DNA from: Dryomyza anilis | Lineage: Eukaryota > Arthropoda > Insecta > Diptera > Dryomyzidae | Direction of reading: 5' to 3' | NCBI GenBank assembly: GCA_951804985.1 | Contig: OX638130.1 | Location: forward strand, 35,272,202 to 35,336,201 | DNA: 64,000 nucleotides | Shown here: positions 52,178-61,761 of the stretch, piece by piece | How the letters are laid out: each line of letters begins with the position of its first letter | Position numbering within the stretch: the first letter of the stretch is position 1 | Made by a program: the position numbers and the translations under genes | Notes under the pieces: generated by a model | Databases searched by the model: none | The model's input: only the letters and a program-made list of their open reading frames with translations | What the model was told of the DNA's origin: nothing

Positions 52178-53003
52178 CTTACTTACTTACTTAAATGGCC
52201 CTTGCAACCGTGGGTCGGTTTTGGCCGCTGAGATGAAGCCGCGCCAGTCGGATCTGCTTTGCGCGCGCTGACGCCAGTTAGAAATACCAAGCGTTGCCAG
52301 GTTGTCCACAACTTGGTCTTTCCAACGCAGATTTGGACGCCCTCTTCTACGCTGTCCACCTTCGAGTTTCGATTCAAGCACCTTCTTGGCTGGAGTGTTT
52401 TCATCCATTCGTTCGACATGACCTAGCCAGCGAAGCCGCTGGATCTTGATGCGCTTGACTATGTCAATGTCGTCGAATATCTCATACAGCTCGTGGTTCA
52501 TCCTGATTCGATACTCGTTAGCAAAGCAGATAGGGCCAAAGATTTTACGGAGAATCTTTCTCTCGAACGCTCCCAGAACTCTCTCATCGGTGGTGGCCAG
52601 CGTCCATGTTTCTGCACCATAAAGTAGGACGGGCATGATGAGTGACTTGTAGAGCGTTATTTTTGTCCGGCGAGAGAGGGCTCTGCTTCTCAATTGCCTA
52701 CTGAGCCCAAAGTAGCACCTGTTGGCAAGAGTTATTCTCCGTTTGATCTCCAGGCTGACGTCGTTGTTGCTGTTTACGCTGGATCCCAGATAGACGAAGT
52801 CCTTCACAATGTCGAACTTGTGGGTGTCAAAATCAGCTTTTTGTCCAAGACGCACGGACTCTTTTTTGCTTGTTGACACAAGGAACTTCGTCTTGTCCTC
52901 GTTCACCGCTAGACCCATTCGACGCGACTCTTTCTCCAATCTGGAGAATGCTGCGCTGACTGCTCGTGTGCTCCTGCCAATGATATCAATATCATTGGCA
53001 ATA
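52178..53003 (-). mobile_element. RTE-like LINE, copy 2, 5'-truncated 3' end
   Basis: The 3' end starts with (TAAG)n read on the minus strand (52178-52193) and the copy runs only to the GRS/STRAVSA region of RT. It is flanked by an exact 10 bp target duplication TCTTTTCTTA (52168-52177 and 53004-53013). The sister site at 57430 has the unoccupied sequence. At the 5' junction 52975-53000 is a palindrome, TGCCAATGATAT-CA-ATATCATTGGCA. Confidence 0.9.
52187..52939 (-). pseudogene. RTE-like copy 2: C-terminal domain
   Basis: An open frame of about 250 codons covers SRRMGLAVNEDKTKFLVS, LANRCYFGLSRQLR, MPVLLYGAETWTL, IQRLRWLGHVERMDENTPAK and GGQRRRGRPNLRWKDQVVDN, then NWRQRAQSRSDWRGFISAAK and the natural end near the tail. 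The catalytic RT core and endonuclease are absent because of 5' truncation, so it is inactive although uninterrupted. Confidence 0.85.
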
Positions 53004-54705
53004 TCTTTTCTTAGTATTCATTAAATTTAAGTTTCTTGTTGTTGTCAATATGTATGTCAATAATTGTTCACTTCAAAGCACTTCTCTGCTAACAGGTTAT
53101 GGACCGGCATTTTTTTAAAGTAATTTTTAAAATTTGCATGCTTTAAAAAATTGTTCGAGATGGCGCACAGTGTTCCAGAATTCAAATTTAAACGGCAAAA
53201 AGTCTAAAATTTGTTGTCTCGAAAATTAAATCTAATTGGACCAACGTAATAAGAAAGGAATGCTGCCTATAATGAAATAAGAAAAACGTAGATTTTAACC
53301 AGTACCTGCGCACACTGTCCCTAAACGCTCTTAAATCGGGTGAAATTCAGTATTTTTGGAACCACTGAACCGAGTGAAATTAAGTTTTCAAATTAGAGTT
53401 TGTATCTTTAACGGTAACAGAGATAAAAATCAGTATAGTTGAGATTGTTTTCATGAAATTTTTTTCAAAAATTGTGAAAAATACAAAAATTATCCTATTT
53501 TTAAATTCTTTTTTTTATGTTTAGTTTTAAAGAACATGAACATGAATTTTTGTTTTCATTTTTGAAGACTTTACTTTACATATTTATACATAGATTGTAC
53601 ATTTTATCATGAAATCAAAATATTTGTATAGGACTTTTATAAACAATTACCACATTAATCAGAAACTGAAAACAGTTTTTAAACTTATACATAAATCTCC
53701 GTAATTTTCTTCAGTAACATGTACTTTTCTTGTATTTTTTTGATAGATAACATTGCCGAAAATCTTTTAAATGATAAAAATTATCCAAAATATATTTAAC
53801 TCATCTGGCAACACTGGTCAAAGTTAAAGTTTTTATTTTTTTTTTACTTTGAACATCTGCAGAAAAGTTTTCAAAGTCTAAAGGTAATTTTAAGGACGAA
53901 TTATTGCTTCATATTACAGTTTAGTATTTTGTATGGGAAATTAAGCAAAACTAACATTGAATTTGATTGAACATAATTAACGCTATGTTAAAGCTATCAT
54001 CACAAAACTTTTACCGAATATATACAAATTTTATATATTTCAAAATCAATAAAAATAATTTGGGAATATTTACATTATATGGGTAGATATAACGGTTTGC
54101 TGACAAGTCCTTTAAAAAAATTCATATTTTCGTAAATAATGTTGTCCTGCACATATACTACAACTTTTTCTTTTAATTTGTAAAACAATACTATCTTTAA
54201 TATACTACAACACTTCATTTTTGGACGAAGTACTTGATTTACTTGGTTCTGTTGAAATCCCAATTGAACCATTTTTTTTCCAAAAAACACAAACATAATG
54301 CATAACATTTTTATTGTTACACTGAAAAAAATAAATCGTTATGGCAACAATTTTATACCTCATAACAACAACTTTTATTGGTCATTTCGTACCCAACAAC
54401 TCCACATATTTGTTTTAAGAGTGTTTACGCTGTTGATATATTAAATGTATTTACTGTTGATTCAACAGTGGAAACTCTTGATTTTTTTCTTTTGTGTGAA
54501 ATTTTTAAAATAAAAAAAATGTTTTTTTTTTAATTGTATGTAATTTTATTATAATTTTTATTTTTTTATCTTTATTTTTTTTTATTTATTAAATATTATA
54601 TTTTACTCACTCACTCTCATTCTTCTTTTTATCTCTGTTCACTTCTCAGTTCTCTTCTACCTGCGTAAAACCAACCTAGATCTATCAACATTACTACTAT
54701 TATTA

Positions 54706-54972
54706 TAAATGCTTATAAAACATATATCGTATGAAAAAGAGTCTATGAATTATATAACAAGAATAGTTTTGAATGTTACTGTTTTTCAACAGTTTCGCAC
54801 TATTGGGGCAAGGATTTACTTTTGCGCGAAAAGTGAAATTGACACGCTGTTCACGCAAAAGTAAATCGTATCCCCAGCAGTGCAAAACTGTTGAAAAAGT
54901 AACATTTAAAAGACTGCTTGTTATATAATTCATAGACTCTTTTAGAGATGATAGATGTTTTATAAGCAGTAA
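54706..54972. repeat. hairpin-forming inverted repeat within the fold-back element
   Basis: The left arm (about 54706-54838: GCTTATAAAACATATATC, GAGTCTATGAATTATATAAC, TTTTTCAACAGTTTCGCACT, GGATTTACTTTTGCG) pairs with the right arm (about 54852-54972: CGCAAAAGTAAATCGTATCC, AGTGCAAAACTGTTGAAAAA, GTTATATAATTCATAGACTC, GATGTTTTATAAGC). The spacer is under 20 bases. Confidence 0.85.
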
Positions 54973-55159
54973 CAAATTCTTATTATAATGAATTCAACAG
55001 TGATTTCATTGTTGCTTGAAAAGTGACACTTTTGTTTCAAAATTGAAAAATTTATTTGAGGGAAGAATACATTCTCGATTGAAGATTATTATTGTCGTGG
55101 CAAAAGCAAAAGTTCCGAGCGCAAACGTTTCAATCGGAACTTTTGCTCAAAAGTTCCGG

Positions 55160-55857
55160 CTCAAAAGTTCCGCTCGGGCCTAGATACGCATCCAGATGAG
55201 TCATTGGAACTTTTTCGGGTGAATCGCTTCCTGTGGGCCTAAATACACAACCTGGTGCGTCATTGGAACTTTTTTGGGTGAATCTCATCCTGTGGGCCTA
55301 GTTACGCAACCATGTGCGTCATTGGAACTTTTTTGGGTGAATCTGTTCCTATGGGCCTAGATACACAATCTGGTGCGTCATTGGAACTTTTTTGGGTGAA
55401 TCGCTTCCTGTGGGCCTAGATACGCATCCAGGTTCGTCATTTGAACTTTTTCGGGTGAATCGCTTCCTGTGGGCCTAGATACGGATCCTGGTGCGTCATT
55501 GGTACTTTTTAGGGTGAATCTGTTCCTGTGGGACTAGATACACAACCTGGTGCGTCATTGGAACTTTTTTGGGTGAATCTCTTCCTATGGGCCTAGATAC
55601 GCATCCAGATGCGTCATTGGAACTTTTTCGGGTGAATCTCTTCCTGAGGACCAAGTTACGAATCCTGGTGCGTCATTGGAACTTTTTTGGGTGATTCGCT
55701 TCCTGTGGGCCTGGATACGGATCCTAGTGCGTCATTGGAACTTTTTGGGTGAATCTCTTCCTGTGGGCCTAGATACGCATCCAGATGCGTCATTGGAACT
55801 TTTTCGGGTGAATCTCTTCCTGTGGGCCTAGTTACGCAATCATGTGCGACATTGGAA
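55160..55857 (+). repeat. 59 bp satellite array, orientation 1 (~12 units)
   Basis: Units read TGCGTCATTGGAACTTTTT, CGGGTGAATC, TCTTCCTGTGGGCCTAGATA, CGCATCCAGA. The word ATTGGAAC or a close variant recurs every 58-60 bases about twelve times. Confidence 0.9.
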
Positions 55858-57000
55858 CATTGGACGCACCAGGTTGTGTATCTAGGCCCACAGGAAGCGA
55901 TTCATCCGAAAAAGTTCCAATGACGCACCAGGAGGCTAATCTAGGCCCACAGGAAACGATTCACACGAAAAAGTACCAATGACGCACCAGATTGTGTATC
56001 TAGGCCCATAGGAACAGATTCACCCAAAAAAGTTCCAATGACGCACATGGTTGCGTAACTAGGCCCAAAGGATGAGATTCACCCCAAAAATTTCCAATGA
56101 CGCACCAGGTTGTGTATCTAGGCCCACAGGAAGCAATTTACACGAAAAAGTTCCAATGACGCACCAGGATCCGTATTTAGGCCCACACGAAGTGAGCCAC
56201 CCGAAAAATTTCCAATGACGCATCAGGATGCTTATCTAGGCCCACAGGAAACGATTCACCCGAAAAAGTTCCAATGACGCACCAGGTTGTGTATCTAGGC
56301 CCACAGGAAGCGATTCATCCGAAAAAGTTCCAATGACGCACCAGGATTTGTATCTAGGCCCACAGAAAGCGATTTACCCGAAAAAGTTCCAATGACGCAC
56401 CAGGATCCGTATCTAGGCCCACAGGAAGCGATTCATCCGAAAAAGTTCCAATGACGCACCAGGATTTGTATCTAGGCCCACAGGAAGCGATTTACCCGAA
56501 AAAGTTCCAATGACGCACCAGGATCCGTATCTAGGCCCACAGGAAGCGATTCACCCGAAAAAGTTCCAATGACGCACCAGGATCCGTATTTAGGCCCACA
56601 CGAAGTGAGTCACCCGAAAAATGTCCAATGACGCACCAGGATGCTTATCTAGGCCCACAGGAAACGATTCACCCGAAAAAGTTCCAATGACGCACCAGGA
56701 TGTGTATCTAGGCCCACAGGAAGCGATTCATCCGAAAAAGTTCCAATGACTCACCAGGATCCGTATCTAGGCCCACAGGAAGCGATTCACCCGAAAAAGT
56801 TCCAATGACGCACCAGGTTGTGTATCTAGGCCCACAGGAAGCGGTTCACCCGAAAAAGTTCCAATGACGCACCAGGATCCGTATCTAGGCCCACAGGAAG
56901 CGATTCACCCGAAAAAGTTCCAATGACGCACCAGGATCCGTATCTCGGCCCACAGGAAGCGATTCACCCGAAAAAGTTCCAATGACGCACCAGGTTGTGT
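55858..57000 (-). repeat. 59 bp satellite array, orientation 2 (~19 units)
   Basis: The same unit in reverse: AAGTTCCAATGACGCACCAG, GATCCGTATCTAGGCCCACA, GGAAGCGATTCACCCGAAA. About nineteen units with a 59-base period. It meets the first array at about 55857 with almost no spacer, so the two can pair over roughly 700 bases. Confidence 0.9.
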
Positions 57001-57202
57001 GCCTATGGCGATAGGAATGATTCAAACGTTTTTTGTATGCAAAAGTTCCGATCGGACTGAAACGTTTGCGCTCGGAACTTTTGCTTTTCGTTCGTTCCGG
57101 AACGGAACAATTTCGGAACGATTGCCAAACGTTCTTTTTATAGTTCCGGTTTCTACCCCTGGCTAAAAGTATTTGTTTTAACAACCTATAATTTTTTCAG
57201 TG

Positions 57203-58380
57203 TACAAATATATTTGTTTATATTTTGTTTTTATTTATGTAAAAAAAATTGTTTGGAAATTGGTTTTGTCGAACAAACATTTTTTCTGAACAAAAATATA
57301 TTGAATTTTGTAAGAATTTATTTTTTTGGAATACTTTGTATTGGTGGAACAAACAATTTTTTTCAATTATTATTTTTTTTTTTTGCACATGTTGAGTTTT
57401 GATTTATACTCTTTGTCTAAATAAGTGTGAATTTGTTTTCTTAGTATTCATTAAATTTAAGTTTCTTGTTGTTGTCAATATGTATGTCAAAAATTGTTCA
57501 CTTCAAAGCACTTCTCTGCTAACAGGTTATGGACCGGCATTTTTTTAAAGTAATTTTTAAAATTTGTATGCTTTAAAAAATTGTTCGAGATGGAACCACT
57601 GAACCGAGAGAACTTAAGTTTTCAAATTAGAGTTTGTATCTTTAATGGTAATGGAGATAAAAATCAGTATAGTTGAGATTTTTTTCATGATTTTTTTTTC
57701 AAAAATTGTGAAAAATACAAAAATTATCCTATTTTTTAAATTCTGTTTTTATGTTTAGTTTTAAAGAACATGAACATGAATTTTTGTTTTAATTTTTGAA
57801 AACTTTACTTTACATATTTATTCATAGATTGTACATTTTATCATGAAATCAAAATATTTGTATAGGACTTTTATAAACAATTACCATATAAATCAGAAAC
57901 TGAAAAACGTATTTAAACTTATACATAAATCTCCGTAATTTTCTTCAGTAACATGTACTTTTCTTATATTTTTTTGATAGATAACATTGCTGAAAATCTT
58001 TTAAATGATAAAAATTATCCAAAATATATTTAACTCATCTGGCAACACTGGTCAAAGTTCAAGTTTTTAATTTTTTTTTTTTTACTTTGAACATCTGCAG
58101 AAAAGTTTTCAAAGTCTAAAGTCAGAATTTAAGTAAGTAATTTTAAGGACGAATTATTTCTTCATATTCCAGTTTAGTATTTTGTATGGGAAATTAAGCA
58201 AAACTAACATTGAATTTGATTGAACATAATTAACGCTATGTTAAAGCTATCATCATAAAACTTTTACCGAATATATACAAATATATTTACATTATATTAT
58301 ATGATATAACGGTTTGCTGACAAGTCCTTAAAAGAAATTCATATTTTCGTAAATAATGTTGTCCTGCACATATACTACGA
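57203..58380 (+). repeat. tandem segmental duplication, partial unit 3
   Basis: Resumes the unit from ACAAATATATTTGTTTATAT, then TTCGAACAAACATTTTTTCTG-like sequence, TTAGTATTCATTAAATTTAAG (the empty LINE site), AACAGGTTATGGACCGGCAT, a ~190-base deletion near 57590, and ATCTGGCAACACTGG, to CCTGCACATATACTACGACG. Confidence 0.85.
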
Positions 58381-58577
58381 CGGTCAAAAAATAAGTAAGG
58401 TTAAAAAATGTTTAGAACTAATTTATCTTTAAAATTGCATACGTAAATTTTTGTAAGGGTCTTAAGTACAAGTGCTTGCGTTTTTACTCCAAAATTCGGG
58501 TAAATCAGTGAACGCAATGTCAATGGACACGATTGTGACGGAAGTATTAACTATGAGAAATTCCACTTACATTATTT
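58381..58577. other. spacer, nothing recognised
   Basis: No defined gene or repeat; starts with sequence similar to the spacer of the fold-back repeat near 23000-23060. Confidence 0.35.
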
Positions 58578-59154
58578 TTAACTGTGCAATTTTGATTCGC
58601 CAGTAGACCAATGTGCAGTAATCGTAGTTAGCAAGAGATGCCGGACTTTTCTATCATACTTTTCATGATGCGAAGTCAGAGAAAGGTTTACGACTTTTTG
58701 GCTCTGCCCACTGACGCGTGTGAGGTATGTCGGTTCCTTCACCAATTGAGTGAGTTGATTGCACTCTACAAACAGCTCAACATAACAACCTTCCTGTGTT
58801 GATAGACCCGAGTGGCTCAAACAAGTGGCGTTGTGCTCATTAAAATCGCCGGCAACAACAATTTCACTACCTGGAAGCTGCTCCAATATATTTGAGATCG
58901 AATCGGACAGGAAGTCTACCTTTTTACATGTAGAAACTCTGTCTAGATTCGGACTGTGTGCATGATATGTGTTTAAATTTTGAATATAACCCAAATTGTG
59001 TTAACTTCGCTATCCGACACATTGCAGCAACAAAATACTGCAATTGATGCACAACGTCACTCTGAATAAATAGTGCGAAACCCTTAGGGTCAGCAAGTGA
59101 TCCCAGATATTTGAAAGTCCAGTGGATCTGCACCCTTACTAACCTGAGTCTCAA
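58578..59154 (-). pseudogene. LINE APE endonuclease fragment (different family)
   Basis: Two overlapping minus-strand frames: upstream KGFALFIQSDVVHQLQYF (58924-59154) and, after a shift near 58990, YHAHSPNLDRVSTCKK, SEIVVAGDFNEHNA (catalytic Asp/Asn), YVELFVECNQLTQLVKEPTY and LSLTSHHEKYDRKV. This pattern, with TQLV-x-x-PT after GDFN-x-H, is typical of the R1/LOA/Jockey side of APE LINEs and unlike the RTE-like endonuclease at 60.8 kb. No RT follows, so only a fragment remains. Confidence 0.7.
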
Positions 59155-59660
59155 ATAGTGGCATTACAACATACTAACAACGCGCAGCAATTGACACAAA
59201 CAAATGAGAATTAGGCCTTTAACACGGCATAGATTACGCACTCAGTGCAGCCTCAACTGAGAAAAGCCCTTTGCGTTGGCAATTGCAAAAAACAACGAGT
59301 GCAGCAACTCAGCAGGCAGCGCGATAATGGTTCTGTTTGTTGTTATTGCAGAAAGTATTGGTTGTTTTCTTTTGTTGAATTATTTTTCTCTGTATATTTT
59401 TTTTAATTTGTGTTTTTATTAAAGTTTGGAGTAGTTATGGTTGGTGTAATTATTGTTTTTTTTGTACTGTTGTACACATTAAACACAATTTAAACACAAT
59501 TTGGACAAAAAACGAATGACGGAACACGTTATAAAGACAATTTATTGTCAAATTTTCGCAACTCATTACATCGGATTTTTCAATGCGACTTGCTTTGCTT
59601 GGCTTTGAAAGATGAATAGAACTACATGAGTTCATATGGTGCTAGACTAAATGAAGTCAA
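59155..59660. other. sequence with no recognised gene
   Basis: 59230-59340 is less AT-rich (GCAGCCTCAACTGAG, GAGTGCAGCAACTCAGCAGG) and may be the leader of a retroelement; T-rich DNA follows. No gene assigned. Confidence 0.35.
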
Positions 59661-60235
59661 GAATATAAAAAAAATCTATTTGAAAGGCTTTGTAGGTTTT
59701 GACAACTACGAAAATGTCAGAAGCCAGTAAAACAAATCGCAATGAAACATCTGCTTAATTCATCCACAGTTTTAGGCATCCCAACATAAGTTTCAAAGTC
59801 AGATGAGACAACCAACAAATCATCCAAAAACTTGGTTTTCAAGATGTGCTTGGATCACTGTATCCATTAACCGACAAAGCCGTTGTTCATCATTGTAAAA
59901 GCCAAATGACATGAAGGTGAATTGATAAAGCGATCGCGTGGAGTTGTGAAAGCAGTTTTTACTCTGCTGTTTTCGAGCAGTATTTGCCAGAAGTCGTCTT
60001 TAAACCAATGGAAGAAATATAATGTGTATCACCTAGTCGACTTTAAAGACCCTCGATGTGCGGTAGTGGGTATGCATCTTTCCCCATCAGGGCGTTGGGG
60101 TTTTGAGCACAGCACAGTCTACAGTTTTCTCCTTTTCTTACAAACGATACTCGATTGCTCCATGGACTCTTGCTTCACTCAACGACTCCCAACGCAGTCA
60201 TAAAATCAATTCCCCGTACATCAACTTTTGTATCG
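59661..60235 (-). pseudogene. Ty3/gypsy reverse transcriptase remnant
   Basis: On the minus strand, several frames and stops read SKSPWSNRVSFVRKGEN, KDAYPLPHIEGL, SRLGDTHYISSIGLK (catalytic-motif region where Asp would normally follow ISSI), a garbled primer-grip region, and MICWLSHLTLKL-like remains. The block KDAYPLPHI...SRLGDTHYISSI is specific for gypsy-type RT. The plus-strand open frame at 59922-60203 is the shadow of this remnant. Confidence 0.65.
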
Positions 60236-60487
60236 ATTGAGAGCCTGGGTATTGTTTATCTTTAATGGGAAAACTTTTCCGGTGTCAATTGAACCTTTTT
60301 TTTAACATGAACATAAGAAGCAGATTTTAATAAAAATGTGAAAATAATTGTTTCAACTAACTTCGAAATATGTTCGAAATAATTAAATCGCCTATCGAAC
60401 GAAAAAGTTATAACATACTGCCGATTCGATATTATCGTTTCGAAATTCATTTCGACAGTGATATTATAACATTTTTCCACTGACTGA
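60236..60487. other. spacer, nothing recognised
   Basis: No gene or repeat defined. TTTCGAA(A/T) words recur near 60362-60450. Confidence 0.35.
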
Positions 60488-60531
60488 TATGGGGGCGATT
60501 ACCACAAGGCAACGTGTCTAAGCGCTTCAAC

Positions 60532-60684
60532 ATGGCGAAGCCAGCGCAATCCTTGTCGGTGTCGTCTCAAGTCAACTCACTGGTCACCAGAATTGGCAAA
60601 TTGTCAAATGGTGACACCTCCACATCGGTGGAAGTCCGTCTCGTTGAAGTCCCTGGAAACGACGCTCTACACCACCCGGTTTAG
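60532..60684 (+). CDS. short upstream ORF of the RTE-like LINE (50 codons)
   Basis: MAKPAQSLSVSSQVNSLVTR to HHPV-stop, same length and ends as 35748-35900 in copy 1. Ser/Val-rich, no recognised domain; possibly the short ORF1 of an RTE-type element. Confidence 0.5.
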   Translation: MAKPAQSLSVSSQVNSLVTRIGKLSNGDTSTSVEVRLVEVPGNDALHHPV

Positions 60685-60819
60685 AAGTCGGCTAAAGTGA
60701 GTGGCCAGCATCTCCCTCAGAGTGAGGGTTCGAGCGTTGGGTTTGGATCCCACCACGGAAAAAATCTATGCGCCCAATGAAAACACAAGAGAAGCCTCGG
60801 ATAACGACCGATTACCACG

Positions 60820-61761
60820 ATGACGACCCACGCAAACGATTTAAGGACCATGATTTGCACCTGGAATGTCCGGACCCTTTATAGGGAAGGTGTCTCTATC
60901 CAGCTGGCAGATGTCCTCGAAAAATATAAGGCTGACATCACCGCTATCCAGGAGATGCGATGGTCGGGACAGGGCTGCTCGAAACAAGCGTCATGTGATA
61001 TCTACTACAGCTGTCATGCGGAGAGACACGAATTTGGATGTGGATTTGTGGTCGGCAAGAGACTCCGCCACCTTGTCTCTAGGTTCACGCCCGTGGACGA
61101 AAGGCTGGCAACAATCCGCATCAAGGCTAAATATTTCCATATCAGCCTAATTTGTGCACACGCTCCGACGAACGAGAAAGATGACGAGACAAAAGAGCGC
61201 TTCTACGAGCGCCTAGACAAAGCATACGAGCGCTGCCCCCGCCACGATATCGAAATCATGCTAGGCGATTTTAACGCCAAGGTGGGCAGGGAAGCCATCT
61301 ATTGTCCCACAATCGGAAAATTTAGCCTCCATGCCAACACTTCCGATAACGGAACGAGGCTAATCGACTTTGCCGCAGCACGAAACATGGTAGTTAGTAG
61401 CACTAGATTTGAACATTTCGATATCCACAAGGCCACATGGTTGTCTCCCGATCAAAAAACTCGAAATAAAATTGATCACGCTGTGATTGACGGAAGGCAC
61501 GCTTCGAGCGTGATGGACGTACGCACTATCCGAGGTGCCAATATGGACTCGGATCATTACCTTGTAGCAGCCAAGGTCCGCACACGCTTAAGCGCTGCGA
61601 AGAACGTCTCGACTTTCACACCTACTCGACTCTCACACCTGCTTAGACAAAGCACTCCTCCTCTCGATGATATAAGCGCGCAGTGGAACCATATCTCCTG
61701 CTCTATGCGTATGGCTGCCGAAGAGGTGCTTGGATTCCAACGCCCCCTGAGTAATCAGTGA
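60820..61761 (+). CDS. RTE-like copy 3: intact APE endonuclease frame
   Basis: 313 codons from MTTHANDLRTMICTWNVRTL. All expected motifs are present: TWNVRTL (Asn), TAIQEMRWSG (Glu), LICAHAPTNEKD, IEIMLGDFNAKVG (Asp/Asn), KIDHAVI and MDSDHYLVAAK (Asp-His). It is the best preserved LINE enzyme in the window. It ends PLSNQ-TGA at 61759-61761; the next expected sequence (EWYDQECP) is in the +1 frame, and copy 1 has the same break, so the stop predates both copies or marks an unusual decoding site. Confidence 0.85.
   Translation: MTTHANDLRTMICTWNVRTLYREGVSIQLADVLEKYKADITAIQEMRWSGQGCSKQASCDIYYSCHAERHEFGCGFVVGKRLRHLVSRFTPVDERLATIRIKAKYFHISLICAHAPTNEKDDETKERFYERLDKAYERCPRHDIEIMLGDFNAKVGREAIYCPTIGKFSLHANTSDNGTRLIDFAAARNMVVSSTRFEHFDIHKATWLSPDQKTRNKIDHAVIDGRHASSVMDVRTIRGANMDSDHYLVAAKVRTRLSAAKNVSTFTPTRLSHLLRQSTPPLDDISAQWNHISCSMRMAAEEVLGFQRPLSNQ

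Larger units (their letters stand above)
51372..54317 (+). repeat. tandem segmental duplication, unit 2 (with LINE insertion)
   Basis: Repeats unit 1 in the same order with about 95 percent or better identity by eye, interrupted at 52178-53003 by an RTE-like LINE fragment. It ends CATAACATTTTTATTGTTA at the fold-back element. Confidence 0.85.
54320..57202. mobile_element. 2.9 kb fold-back element with TA duplication
   Basis: Left end CACTGAAAAAAAT and right end in reverse complement CACTGAAAAAATT; flanks TA at 54318-54319 and 57203-57204. Units 1 and 2 carry the empty site (ATTGTTACAAAAATATTTG near 49826 and 51935), confirming both ends. Nested inside are a hairpin (54706-54972), an outer inverted pair (55103-55150 with 57038-57088; GCAAAAGTTCCGAGCGCAAA) and two head-to-head 59 bp arrays. 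No transposase. TA duplication suggests mobilisation by a Tc1/mariner enzyme. Confidence 0.9.

Noticed and set aside
55160..57000. CRISPR-like regular spacing of short repeats
   Set aside because: The whole 59 bp unit is conserved without unique spacers, the array reverses orientation, and the context is an animal transposon.
60866..61150. Second open frame overlapping the RTE-like endonuclease (also 35282-35566)
   Set aside because: It is the +1 shadow of the endonuclease frame and occurs only because that frame is conserved.
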